Source: Carallia brachiata (taxonomy: Eukaryota > Streptophyta > Magnoliopsida > Malpighiales > Rhizophoraceae). From it: a stretch of DNA of 64,000 nt. The position numbers and the translations under genes are program-made. The stretch is from the NCBI GenBank assembly GCA_021464245.1, contig JADCRB010000057.1:2537779-2601778 (forward strand), written 5' to 3'. A model generated the notes under the pieces. The model was not told the DNA's origin. It did not search any database and saw only the letters and a list, made by a program, of their open reading frames with translations. Shown in pieces: positions 43,563 through 55,367 of the stretch (within the stretch, counting starts at the first letter, position 1; each line of letters opens with the position of its first letter).

Positions 43563-44520
43563 AGCATCTTGTGATGCATATATTTAATAATATTTGTTGT
43601 TAAATTTATTTATATTTTATTTTATTTAAAAGATAAAAGAAAAAAATACAAACTGACATGGAGTATTATTTTTTTAGGTATTTTTTTATTTTATGGAGAA
43701 ATAAAATATATTTTTATTTTATTAGAAAATATTATAATTATAATGATTTAATTAAAATTAATTTAGTAATAAATAAATCGATAGAATTCTTATTTGATTA
43801 CAATTAAATTTATATTAACTGATTTATGAAATTTCAATTCTAATTACAATGAAATTTTCATAATTATAAGAGATTTTAATATTTTTATTTTGCCAATTTA
43901 TTAAAAGTCATCACCACATAACAGAGAGAGAAATGTTGAGATTTTCTTAGCTTTGGCTTTATTAACTCACAACTAGTAATAGACCCACGTAATGCACAAA
44001 TTTGATAATATTTGTTAATAAATTTATTTTTCTTTTATCTTATTTAAAAGTAAAAACAAAAAGACATTCTAATATTGAATATTAAAATTTTAACTATTTT
44101 TCAAAAAAAATAAAACAAACTTTTTTTTTATTTTTAAGAGAAAAAAAGTGGGAGTAGTTTTTTTTTTCCTTTTATCCTGTCTTGTGGAAAGTTTAGCATA
44201 GTTTTTTTTTTCCCTTTTATAGAAAATATAAGTATATTTGAAAGATATACTTAATCTTTTTTCTTTCTTAAAAAGGAGAATTCGATATTTTTATTCTTTT
44301 TTATTATTTCTTTTATCATAAAATTTTTATAATTATAGAGATTTAATTGGAGTCAAAATAGTGCTATATAAATCAATGGAATCCTTATTTATTATAATGA
44401 AATTAATATTAATTGATTATAAAATCTTAATCCTGATTATAATAGAATTTTAATAATTATAAAATATTTCAATATTTTTAATTTGTGAATTTACTTAAAT
44501 ATAGATTACAATATAGATAT
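43563..44520. repeat. Two tandem copies of an AT-rich repeat (a third partial copy at about 50180-50330)
   Basis: Copy 1 (about 43563-43925) and copy 2 (about 43985-44520) share TTAATAATATTTGTT, TTATTTAAAAG, TATAATTATA-GATTTAATT, AATTAATATTAATTGATT-like and the ATAATTATAA-ATTT-AATATTTTTA end. A third, partial copy at about 50180-50330 lies on the far side of the LTR element 44548-49546, as if that element had inserted into the repeat family. Edges are approximate. Confidence 0.5.
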
Positions 44521-44547
44521 CAAAACTACTAAATGACTCGCATGGTG

Positions 44548-45449
44548 TGCAAGATTAACAAAAAAATAAGAAAGAATTATTATAAACATAAAAAAAAAAG
44601 AGACTTGTAAGTTTATTGGCTGGTGACAACCAAATTAACCGGTGGAAGAAATGTCAAATTGGTCGGTGAACAAAATCAAGAAATGAAGATCAATACTTGT
44701 CTTCTTCCTCACCAGATTGCCTATAAATAGGCATAGATCAAGCCAGCAAAAGGCATCCGAGAATACATTGCAAAGCATTACAAAAAAACCTTTAAATCCT
44801 TATTTCCCTCCCCTTATATTCTCGTATTTTGGACGTATATGTTCTTAACTGCATTAAAGGAGATATTCTAGATCAAAGTCTAAAATATTTAATACACTCA
44901 TTTTCAAGTATATTTTTGGTATATACTCTCCGGTCACAACTAATTGAGATTTATGAGAGTAAAAATTTAAAATATTAAAATATTAAATATCTGTCTGACA
45001 TTAACCCTCCTACGGTCCTCAGCAGAGTCAGTCCATCTGAGATCAAGCTCTACGGCCCTCAGTGAAATTAAACCATTCTGAGTATGGTCAAGCTCCTACT
45101 CTCAGTGGAGTCAAATCAGTCCTTTTGATATCAAACCCATACAATTCTCACCGGAATCAATTCAATCTGACGAGGTCAAGTCTCTACGATTCTCAACGGA
45201 ATTACGGCATCCCCATGAGAAGAAGCCTCGACCCTAAGTGGAATTTATTTTCTGCAGTTCAAGATCACGCTGTGAAAATTTATCTCTTTCTGTGAAGATA
45301 AAGTCTACGCGGCCCTTGACGACATTAAAAATGAGCATTAATAGGAGGATCATACAAAGATTGACTCCACATAAATTTTAAATTTTCATTTTTAATTTAT
45401 ATCTGTACTTTTCAAGTCTAACTGTTGAGGCTTGAAAATTATGGCCTCA
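44548..45449 (+). repeat. 5' LTR of the LARD-like element
   Basis: Aligned with 48561-49546. It contains a TATA-like CTATAAATAGGC at about 44720, where a promoter is expected, and ends GGCCTCA. Confidence 0.72.
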
Positions 45450-45457
45450 TATATAAT

Positions 45458-45480
45458 TTTTGGCATGCCTAGTGGGACTT
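45458..45480 (+). other. Degenerate gypsy-type primer site
   Basis: TTTTTGGCATGCCTAGTGGGAC directly after the 5' LTR resembles the TTTGGCGCCGTCTGTGGGGA signature with several substitutions. Confidence 0.5.
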
Positions 45481-45889
45481 TTCTGCCTCTCATCTTTTGC
45501 TCTTTAAAAAAACAAAAAGAGGTTGGTGGCACAGTGGTCATTTCACGGGCTATATAAGCCTTGAAATGGCCAACATTAACAATACCCTAGGGTCTAAAAG
45601 AAAAGGAAGGGGGGGAGGGGGAGGGGAAACAAGAATCTAGTGCACCAATAGCACCAAAGAAGAGTACGACTGCTGCCCCAGCAAGAAAGCGACAGCTCCA
45701 TCGCCTGCATCAACTACTCCACTTGGGTACGCAGGTCCACAAACTCGCGCAAGGATATGGTTTCTCACTGCCCAAAAAAAAAAGTTAAAATAAAGAAACT
45801 GTAGCTTACACAATAGCAAAATCTCTTACCTAACTCTTTTGTCGAATGAAGAAGTCAACCGTCTACCCCGACCGAAGTTGGGGATAAGA

Positions 45890-46195
45890 CATCAAATTAA
45901 AGCCCAAATCTACACTCGAGCTCAAACCCGAGTCCAAAGTCCAAACTCAAATTCCAACCCAAAGTCCAAATCTAGACCCAAATCTAAAGTCCAAGTCTGG
46001 ATCCAAATCTAAAGTCAAATATAAACTCGGGTTCAAAACTCAAATCCAAATTTTGGCCTAAAGTTCAAATCCAAAGTCCAAACCCAGACTCAAATCCCAA
46101 ATCCAAATTCGGGCCCAAAATTTGATTCCAAATTTGGCGGCAAAATTTGAACCCAAATTCAAAACCCAAGTCAGCAACTTAGCAACTCAGCAATT
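45890..46195 (+). repeat. Degenerate short tandem repeats (CCCAAATCCAAA type)
   Basis: About 300 bp built from variants of CCAAAGTCCAAATCT and ACCCAAATTC. No reading frame is kept. Confidence 0.7.
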
Positions 46196-46205
46196 CAACA
46201 ATCCA

Positions 46206-46915
46206 AACCAAACTCTTCCTTCTCACAAGTATAAAAGGCGATAGCTCAACAACAAAATCAGACTCCTCCCTCGCACGAGTATAAAAGGCAACAGCTCAAC
46301 AGCAAACTAGACTCCTTCTTCACATGAGTATAAAAGGCGAACAACTGAAGTAGACTCCTACATCGTACGAGTATGAAAGGCGACAATACTGTTCAATACT
46401 CCTGTCTTGCACAAGTATAAAAGGCGATAACAGCAAAGCACACTCTTGTATCGTATGAGTATAAAAGGCGACAACACAAATTCAGACTCCTACCTCACGC
46501 AAGTATGAAAGGCAAATAGTTTAGCAACAAATCCAGACTCCTGCCTCGCAACAAGTATAAAAGTCAAACAACTCCACAACAAATCTAGACTTCTGTCTCG
46601 CACGAGTATAAAAGGCGAACAGTTTAACAACAAACTCTTACCTCGCACAAGTATAAAATGCGACGATCCAACAACAAATTCCTGCCTCACATGAGTATAA
46701 AAGGCGACGACCCAACAACAGGCTCCTACCTCGCATGAGTATAAAATGCGACAACTACAACAACAAATTCAGACTCCTACCTTGCACGAGTATAAAAAGC
46801 GACAATTCAACAGCAAACTAGACTTTTGCCTCGCACAAGTATAAAAAGCAACAACTACAACAATAAATCAAGACTTCTAACCTGCACGAGTATAAAAGGC
46901 GAGACGACGACAACA
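46206..46915 (+). repeat. Tandem array of about 15 units (44-58 bp) each with GTATAAAA
   Basis: Each unit follows the pattern CTCCTRCCTCGCACGAGTATA then AAAGGCGACAAC, plus an A/C-rich spacer ending near CAGA. Clear GTATAAAA copies occur from about 46230 to 46890, with two GTATGAAA variants (about 46370 and 46502) and two decayed units further right (about 46953 and 47018). Unit lengths vary, so no long frame persists. Confidence 0.85.
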
Positions 46916-47141
46916 ACTACAAAATGCCCAGTCCAAAACTCCTGGCCCATACGAATATAAACAGTGAATGGCCCAAAAACCAAAAATCAAGACCCAGTAC
47001 AAAACTCCTAATCTGCATGAGCATAAATTGTGAACGACCAAAAACGGATAAAAACGATTGGAGGTTTGAGTCTAAATCATTGCCTCAATCTCAACTCGTC
47101 TTCACCGCATATCAAATTTTTGCTCCCTTTCAGTAAGAAAA

Positions 47142-47772
47142 ATGAAACCAATGGTAGGACGTCAGGATAGGGAAGAAGATAAGTCACCCCGCACTAGATG
47201 ACACCTAACTTCAACACAGCTACAAATTTTGGAGGAGGTCTTCCACAACAATGGAAGTGTTATTCCTAATGCGTTGCAAATTTCCCAACTCTTTGCCACT
47301 ACGGTTGTGCGGAGCAATAGAAACAAAAAATATGTATTTTTGGTTTAAGAACCGGAGAAATAGGGAGCAATCAACACAAAGAGCTCCTATTTCTATAGCA
47401 CTGCCTGTTAATACCACCGCTGTTGTTCCTGTGATGGATCTCACCAATAGTGCTTCGGCCTCAAATGAAGCAAGTTCGAGCTCCACCACTGCAATGGTCC
47501 CTCAAGGCTATTTCAACCAAAGTTGTAGCCTATGGGACTTCACATACTGGTCTTGGTGGTTTTATGGAGCCAGCCAGGGCTTCATCCCTTACGGGTACTT
47601 CAATTCGGGAGAAAACTTTGCACCAGAAGGAAGCTACTCCAATAAAGATCTGCCTCTCTTTCTAGTACACCCTGGTGAAGTCAATCAGTAGGAAAGTCCC
47701 AATAGCATCAATGTCATTAGCCCACCAAACGAGGATGCAATTGACTTAGAGTTATACCTCGAGCCCTGCTAG
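47142..47772 (+). pseudogene. WUSCHEL-related homeobox (WOX-like) pseudogene, intronless
   Basis: From ATG 47142: MKPMVGRQDREEDKSPRTR, a TGA where WOX proteins have Trp, then HLTSTQLQILEEVF (helix 1, compare RW-x-P-T-x-x-Q-L-x-x-L-E-E-x-F) and PNALQISQLF (helix 2). After a +1 frameshift near 47280-47310 comes GAIETKNMYFWFKNRRNRE (helix 3, compare G-K-I-E-x-K-N-V-x-x-W-F-Q-N-R-R-A-R-E). A Ser-rich and aromatic middle follows, then a TAG at 47689-47691, and in the same frame IDLELYLEP, an EAR-like repression motif, before TAG 47770-47772. WOX proteins are nuclear regulators of stem-cell and organ development. Three lesions make it non-functional. Which WOX gene is the source cannot be said. Confidence 0.82.
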
Positions 47773-48550
47773 GATGGCCGACAAGGATGAGGTGTAAGGA
47801 CTTTTGTGACAGACGGTAATGACTTTTACAACACGCGCTGGCCACTGCCTTGTTTATCTCTTATGGGAAAAAGAGACGTTTGCAAAAAAAAAAATAGTTT
47901 CTATTGTATATATATTTTATGCAATCTCAAGTCACGAAACCCATACCTCAACTCTTCTTTCTCTTTAAAGAGAGAAGATGGCTAGTCTTTCCACTTTCTT
48001 TTCAGAAAGTTCTCTAATCAAGAAACTAGAGACACACAAGTTAAAAAAAGAAAGAGTCTTCCTCCTCTTCAAGGAATTCTTAAAACCCCTCAAATCTAAA
48101 CCTCTGACACCATCATGATCGATGAAGTTCTAACTACTCTACTCAGTTCGCATCTATCACAACATGCACAAACGTTGTGATCATCTTCATGGGCTCGTAG
48201 ATGCGACGATGGACGGAGAAGTCCCAACTACTCTCTTTACGTCGTGACGTAAAAAAAAAATCATAACTACAGCTTATCTCTCTATGCACTGGCCTTGAAA
48301 TTCCGTGGTACTAAACCTTATCTATGGGGCAGTTCAAGTTCTTTGTCTACTGGATCATCCTCTCCTAAACTATGGAGCTTCAAGTTCCATAAAATATCCT
48401 GTGCAAGCTATGAAAGCTCAACATCAACCAGGCTAATCGAAGCTAAAGACTTCAACATTCAATGCTCCTTAAGACGTCTCAAGCTTCAAACTGGAGTTTA
48501 AAACTTGGTTCGAATCGCATCCTAAGGTTCCACCTCACCAAACCTTGAAG
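47773..48550 (+). other. 3' interior of the LARD-like element, no gene recognised
   Basis: May include transduced 3' flank of the WOX copy and element sequence. Only short frames, for example 48295-48501, with no known family. Confidence 0.4.
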
Positions 48551-48560
48551 TGTGGGCATT

Positions 48561-49546
48561 TGTAAAGATAAAAAAAAAAGAAAAAAGAGAAAAAAAATGA
48601 AAAGTCAAATAATGCATGATGGCCATGCTCGACTACCTATTGCATGCACAATAGCCATGCAAACTTGCATGGCTGACTGCCTAATGCATGCACAATGACT
48701 ATGTAAGTTTATTGGCCGATGACAACCAAATTGGCCGATGGAGAAAATGTCAAATTGGTCGATGAAAAAAATCAAAAAATGAAGACCAATGCTTGTCCTC
48801 TTCCTCACCAGATTGCCTATAAATAAGCATGGATCATGCCAACGAAAGGCATCCGAGAACACATTGCAAAGCATTACTAAAAACCTTTAAATCCTTATTT
48901 CCCTTCCCTTACGTTTTTGTATTTTGAGCACATGCTTACTTAAATCCATTAAGGGTGATATTCTATATCAAAAGCCCAAAATATTTAATATACTCATTTC
49001 CAAGTATATTTTGGGTATATACTCTTTGGTCGTCATTAATTGGGATCTGTGAGAGCCAAAATCTAAAATATTAAAATATTAAACATTTGTTTGAGATTAA
49101 GCCTCCTACGGTCCTCAACAGAGCTAGTCCATATGAGATTAGGCCTTCATGGCCCTTAGTGGAACTAAACTAGTTCGAGTGGAATAAAGTCTCAACTTTC
49201 AGTAGAGTCAAATCAGTCCATCTGAGATCAAGAGCAACGGCCCTCACCAGAATCAAGCCAATCTGACAAGATCAAGTCTCTACAACCCTCACTAGAGTTA
49301 CGACATCCCCCTGAAATCAAGCCTCGGCCCTCAGTAGAATTTATTTCCTACATTTCAAGATCACACTGCGGAAAATTTATCTCTTTTTATGAAGATCAAG
49401 CCTACGCGGCCTTTGACGACATCAAAAAGGAGTATTAATCGGAGGATGACACAGAGATTGACCCACATAAATTTTAAATTTTCATTTGTAATTTATATTT
49501 GTATTTTCCATGCCTAACTGTTGAGGCTCGAAACTTACGGTCCCCA
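48561..49546 (+). repeat. 3' LTR of the LARD-like element
   Basis: Aligned with 44548-45449. It has an extra segment of about 90 bp near its start that contains an internal tandem repeat of ATTGCATGCACAATAGCC / TAATGCATGCACAATGAC type (48640-48705). Confidence 0.72.
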
Positions 49547-51599
49547 TTACAATTATAATAAAAATTAAAACAATTAAAAATAACTAAAATTAATTATAAA
49601 TACTAATCTTGATGGAAAATTGTTTGGGTAAGAAACAAAAATATGAAATTGAAAAACATATAGTTAAGAAAAAGCAAACGAAAAATAATGAAAATTAAAA
49701 GATTAAAATTATAATAAAAAATTAAAATAAATATAATATAGATAGATCTTACGATCTTCTTCTTGCAACAAAATCCGAAGTTCCAGAACACGTGATGATA
49801 CTATGCGTTCAGTTAATTTGGTATTGTTTTGATCGTTGGATCAGCAAAGGCCTAAGATTATTGATTTTGAGTTCAAGTGCTTTGATAGCAGGACTTCAGG
49901 ATTATCGTGACCCTCGCTCCTACGCTCATCTCTCCATTTCCTTATTTTCTAATTTTTTTTTTCCATTTGGATACTCTTCGGTAGGTTTTTTTTTTATTAT
50001 TATTATGTTCTTTTTTGGCTGCCAGAGGTATTTTGAAAGCCAATGTTGCCTTCACAATGACAATGAAAAAGGCTAAAACCTAACATTAAGAAATCAGGTT
50101 AATAGAAAATAAAATAATAATAATGCAAACAAATGATACATTGTATATATATGAGATTTCTAAAATCTATTAAAATTAAAATTTTAATTTTAATAGAATA
50201 ATATGAAATTTAATTGCAATTAAATTTATATCAATTGATTTACCAATTATGTCCTGATTGTAATATAATTTTGATAATTATAAGATATTTAAATATTTTA
50301 AATTTGCATATTTATGAGAAATCACCACATGGTAGGGAGAGAAAACTTGAGCTCACAAGAAATGTACACTAGAATAAGAGAGTGTTTGGGTTAGCTTTTA
50401 GTGGGATACGTTTGCATTTCATTTTTAAAAAGTATGGAAATGAGAATTTGACTAATTTTTTTTTTCCTACTGCTTGATTCTGTTTATTTCTTTAAATAAC
50501 ATCCTAAAATCAATTAATTAAAAAATAGTTTAAGGTTATTTTTTACTGCTTCTTGGTTTACTTTTCAGTTTTTAATATTAATAATAATTTATATAAACTA
50601 AAGTACCCTCGATGAATATTTATACAACTTAATTATTTTTTTACTTATCACTTAAATATAATTTCTTAGTTGTTACTCAACTTCATCAATATTTATGTGA
50701 ACACAACATTTTCATTTTTCAGCAATTTTTAAATATTATTTTTTTTCACTTCAAAGTTTCATTCTTAAAAATAATATTTCAAACATTATATTTTTTTTAC
50801 TATCTAGTAAAAAATAATTATTTTTTAATAAATAAAAATTAAATGAGAAAATTCTCTATATTATTTATAAAATATTTGTTCTAAAAATAAAAATTATAAA
50901 ATATAAAAATAATTTTATTAATAAGATACATTAATATAAATAAAATATCTAAATCAGCCATTTAATTATTCAACAGTAACAGTAAGTATAAAATTAACCA
51001 AATAGTTTATTAGTTTTTTCACCAGTCAACAACAGACAACAACAATCAGTAATCAACAATTAGTAGCAACAATCAATAATAGCAATATTAAACAAATAAG
51101 TCGAACAGACCATAAAAAATACAAAACATTGGAATAAGCTAAGTTGACTTTTCCTTTCTATTCTTCCTTTTAACAACTCTAACTTACCTCATATAATTAA
51201 TGTGTGCCTAGGAAAATCTAAAGAGCACAAATTGTTACCATTATAAAACAAAATTTACTAAATAAAGGCACAACAAATGTCCTTCAAAAAAAAAAAACCT
51301 AAGACAACATGATGATTAATAGAATAACTGCTCAATGGTCAGTTGCTGCTGGAAAATGATTCAACAGTAGATGGATATAAAGAAAAAGAATGGTTTATAA
51401 GGTTGTTGGGTAAGTAAGTTAGTTAAAAATGGTCAAAAATGAGTAATACATTTTATCTTCAATGACTTAATGTCATTTTAACATGCAAAAAGTCCATCAA
51501 ATGAAATAAATTGGCCCAAACGTTCTCACATTAAGACCCAATCCCATGACAAATGGACATTCCTCATAACACAAAAGTTACCTTCAACAGAAAATGTAC
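49547..51599. other. AT-rich DNA, no gene seen
   Basis: Includes the third partial copy of the AT-rich repeat (about 50180-50330). No supported coding region. Confidence 0.5.
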
Positions 51600-52697
51600 A
51601 AATAACCTTTTTGTCCCACTGTCTGTTTATTGTGAAACTTCGTTATTTGGATTGTTTTCTTCTAGTATTTCTTTATCTCAAATCTTTCTCTAAAATCTCT
51701 CTTTCACTAAATCTCTCTGTTTTTTCCTCCAAAAAGTGGTGCCCCCCATGGCCAGCGGTGGAGGCTCTCCAACCATTACCGCCGGCCACCCCCTCCTCTC
51801 CCATCCCCTTTATGGCTCTTCCCCTCTTCTCTCTCCCATCCCTTTCTCTCTTCGTTTCTCCTTCCCTCTCTCCCTACACCTTCATTGCAGCACTTCCATT
51901 GGTTTTTTTTTCTTTTAGATCTAACTATGTAGAGCCTACGTATGAGCCTTCCAACATCAGATTCGGTTTTTCCTCTGACTGAGCACTATTTTGGCCGCTT
52001 TAGACTCCTGTTCTGCCATCGTTGTTGTCACCGGTGCCACCGTCTCTGCCGCCTGCGATGCCGTACGGATCGTTGGTGATGCTACCGGAGCACGTTTTGT
52101 GGATGCTTAAATGGCTGCCAACGCCATTCCACCTTGCGCCACCACCTCCGACGTCACTACCCCGGCCCTAGCTGCCCACAACCTTGCTACCGTCCTCTTC
52201 CTCTGGCAAGCCGCCACCACCACCGTTGTGGCCGCTGCCGCTGCTGCCAACCAAGATATCTTTTAACTCCTTCGGAGCTTTTTGGGAAGGGTTTGTTATT
52301 CGTGGTCCATGTGGGTGTTCTATCGTAGTGTGTCCATCGTCTGTATCTTAATTTATCGTGTTTTATTTTTGTGATGGTGCTTTATTATTTATTATTGCAG
52401 CTAGCATTGTGAGAAATTGATGCTGGGCATACTCAGTTGGTTTCTATTGTAAGTCTGCTGAGGTGTGGTATTTGCTGCTGTGTACAGCTTTGTCTAGCTT
52501 GTCCAGTTTGTCCCCTCATCGTAGGGGCTTGTGGGCTTAATGCTCGGTTTAACATTGGTCAGGCAAACTAGGTCAATTGTAGGCCATTGTCCCGTTTGTT
52601 CCTGTTTCGTGCAAGTTCTTCTGACGCCTTTATGTTGGTCTTATGTACGGATTTCATATGATCCAACGCATTAATTTCCTTCACTCAAAAAAAAAAA
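51600..52697 (+). mobile_element. GC-rich poly(A)-ended insertion, possibly a LINE-derived remnant
   Basis: A CT-rich start (TCTCTCTTTCACTAAATCTCTC) and a GC-rich Pro/Ala-type stretch (51735-52260, GCCGCCACCACCACCG) are followed by a 3' part that ends in TTCACTCAAAAAAAAAAA (52680-52697). This looks like the 5' UTR and 3' end of a plant L1-type element or a processed transcript with its ORFs missing. No reverse transcriptase is present. A weak target match (AGAAAATGTA / AGAGAATGTA) flanks it. Low certainty. Confidence 0.35.
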
Positions 52698-52738
52698 GAG
52701 AATGTATATATAAAAAAAAAACAAAGGGAATTTCTAAT

Positions 52739-52887
52739 TTGACTCATATTTTTTATTGAGTATAACTTACTTATAATCTTACACCACATAATGAATGAAA
52801 CCTACTTGAATAACAAAATAAAAAAATAGATTGTATGGTTTTAGATCATGAGTCAATTTTACTCACTCAAAAAAAGAGTAAAATTAA
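52739..52887. mobile_element. MITE-like insertion (copy 2 of 2 in the window)
   Basis: Ends are imperfect inverted repeats of about 45 bp: TTGACTCATATTTTTTATTG inward from the left against TTAATTTTACTCTTTTTTTG inward from the right, with GAGT and GACTCAT/GACTCATG blocks in register. Matches 17679-17833 in the copia element. Confidence 0.6.
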
Positions 52888-55052
52888 CAAGCACCAAACA
52901 AACAAACCAGTTTTAAGCCTTTCAACTAAAAATGGAAAGCGACAAAGTAGGCATTGCAATTTTTATTTGTAAAAACAAGTAAAATAGTTGTAATAAGAGA
53001 AGATCCTATGATCACTTAATAAAATAAATTAGAAAAACAAAGATAAGTCGAAAGGGAAAAAATGCCTTCACAGGTATACGAGTAATAGAAATCATGTTAT
53101 CATGAGAAAAAACCTTGCTTGTTGGGTCTCCACCACATAACATATTAAACCTACACAAAGAACAATAACACTTACCAATGACAAACACGGAAGAAGTTTA
53201 GGATTTCTACTTTTTGGCATCCCAACTCCTGCATTGCTCAGATGTAACTACAAAAGTGATCAACTTATGTTATTTCTTTACATGGAACAAGTAATAATAG
53301 CATTGATTGGCAACCCTAAACAGCTGGAAGTTAACAATCTTTAGTTGAGGAACATTCTCATACACGTGTTATCCGTTAGGCTTTTTATCACAACTGCATA
53401 TCATCAAGCAAAAGGATTCAGAAACAAAAGGAGAGGCAGAGGAGAAAATCAATGAAAATGAAAAAAAAATAAACCTTCAATCAGGGATAAGTGCATAATT
53501 GGAAGCTCAAAATCAAGGAAAAATCCATGCAGCATGCAACAGTTAACCTCATTGTTGACTGCTTATGGGCCTAGCCTTTTACCCAATATATATGTAGAGT
53601 TTAATACTAGATAAGGAGCTACCATTCTTTCCACTTCTACCTAAGCCCTTCTAGCTGAGTTAGCAACTAACCAATATGGTCTAAAGCAACCCAACAAAAC
53701 CAATACAAGAGTAATTTATAGAAGCCATGTAGGATATGAAGGTCCACCATTTTGGCAACGAAAGCAATGGGGCTTCATAGTAAAAAATTACTGTGAAAAT
53801 TTTATAAGTTAAGCTTCTTTCTTGATATTAAACTACCATGAAACAAACATTTAACAACCCTCATACATAATATTTATTCGTTCAAACATTATGTATCATG
53901 AGAACTGAATGTAGAAGTCAAAAGACCAACTAAGTCTATTAAAAACCTACATAAATCTAATAGAGTACAAATACAAACTACATCACAGGCAGACTGAGAA
54001 AACTCTGCCCAAAATTTTGCATAGCTCGCACACCCCTCTCCACTACCCTAGAAAGAGAGAGAGACAGAGAGAGAGAGAGCGAACGACCTCCAAAAAGAAT
54101 GTCTTACCATTTCCCATTTCCAAATCCTGTCAATTCCTATTTCCTAAACCATTAACAAAAATATAAGACCTGCCATATGAGATGCAAGGTAGGACAAATG
54201 ACTAAAGTGTAACAAGATGATGATGAAATTCATTCCAATAATTGCAGCCTTTAGTGAAAATATAATGCTGGCCCAACTCTACGTTTGTCAGAAATAGTGT
54301 TGAAAGACCCTAGAAATATTGTGCCAAGTCTGGTACTATGACCAGCAGCATACTAGAGAGAAGATGCTAAGTGATCAGTCAAATGATTTAAAAGAATAAA
54401 AATCTAATGTGTGGACTTCAATCCAATGTTGAGGCTAAATGATGCTATACTTTAAAAAAGATTCAATATGAAAACACCTATACAAAAGCAAAATAGCAAA
54501 AATATGTAAAAAAGTGAAGAAGAGCCAAAAAAAAAAAATTCACGAAGAAAGTAATAAAATATGAACCTACAATTTTTGCCAAAGCAAATGCAACAAACCA
54601 CAAATAGGTGTATGTATTTCTTATAATAAGAGAAACAGTCATTTTGCAAATAAAGGCAAGGATCAATTTGATTGCTTATGTATTTCTTCACCAATAAGGA
54701 TCACATACTCTAGGGGAACCAAAATTTACTTTTATAGCAAGGAGTGTAGGTGGTCTTTGCAAGATGGATACACTTCATCATTGACATGGATGGAAAGAGT
54801 ATACAAAACATCAAAAAATTGTGCACAAAATATGCTTTATAAATCATAGACAAACAGGACAAAACAGAGCAAATGCTTTGACAAATACCTTCATTAGATC
54901 CTTCAAAAGATAAAGGCACTTAAATGTATAGGTAGCACTCAATCCTGTTATCATCAGCTTTCCAAATGCAATTAGTAAAAATGCTGCAAGTTACAGGAAA
55001 ACGTCCGATAAGATAGCAAAATTGTACAAATAAACAGATACACAAAGCATCC
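52888..55052. other. No gene seen; (GA)n microsatellite at about 54053-54080
   Basis: AT-rich with A/T-run frames only. The GAGAGAGA tract is the only distinct feature. Intronic sequence of a gene outside the window cannot be excluded. Confidence 0.5.
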
Positions 55053-55267
55053 TATCAAAATTTTAGAGAAAAACTGATACTTCAATTCCTACTTTACAAG
55101 ATAATATATACAGATATCAACGCATTTACAAAAGGAAACTCTTTAATTAGGGAATTTGCATAATGGAGTCGATCCCTTCAATTAAGGACTTTCTATAATG
55201 GAAAAAAATCCACTAAATGATGAAGCTGACATAATCTAAGGCCTAAAAATCAGCCTTATTTCTGACA
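55053..55267 (-). repeat. 3' LTR of the 5.0-kb copia element
   Basis: TATCAAAATTTTAGAG to TTTCTGACA on the plus strand, matching 59863-60076. The minus strand starts TGTCAGAAATAAGGC after a polypurine tract. Confidence 0.9.
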
Positions 55268-55367
55268 CTCCCTCTCAAGCTGGTAAATAGACATTGTCCC
55301 TTCCCAACTCGGAAATTAATATCTGAAATTGAGGGTTGCGGATTTCCTTTGTGAACACTCCAACTAA

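Larger units (their letters stand above)
44548..49546 (+). mobile_element. Large non-autonomous LTR element (LARD-like) with gene debris
   Basis: Direct repeats 44548-45449 and 48561-49546 share GTAAGTTTATTGGC, TCACCAGATTGCCTATAAATA, GGCATCCGAGAA, ACATTGCAAAGCATTAC, GTATATACTCT and CTGTTGAGGCT. After the left repeat comes TTTTTGGCATGCCTAGTGGGAC, close to the gypsy-type TTTGGCGCCGTCTGTGGGGA primer-site signature. Before the right repeat is AAGTGTGGGCA, like the AGTGGGGGCA polypurine tract of such elements. No gag or pol is recognisable; the interior holds repeat arrays and a WOX-like pseudogene. No target duplication was found, so the limits are provisional. Confidence 0.72.

Noticed and set aside
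46206..46915. CRISPR-like regular array
   Set aside because: Unit length and spacing vary, the repeats are imperfect and contiguous without unique spacers, and the setting is a plant LTR element.
47251..47691. Treating the 146-codon frame as an intact gene
   Set aside because: It starts inside the homeodomain, in the wrong frame for helices 1 and 2. It is the middle piece of a broken WOX-like sequence.
54452..54919. Minus-strand frames with Phe/Cys-rich hydrophobic products
   Set aside because: AT-rich composition generates them; no start context, domain or relative was recognised.
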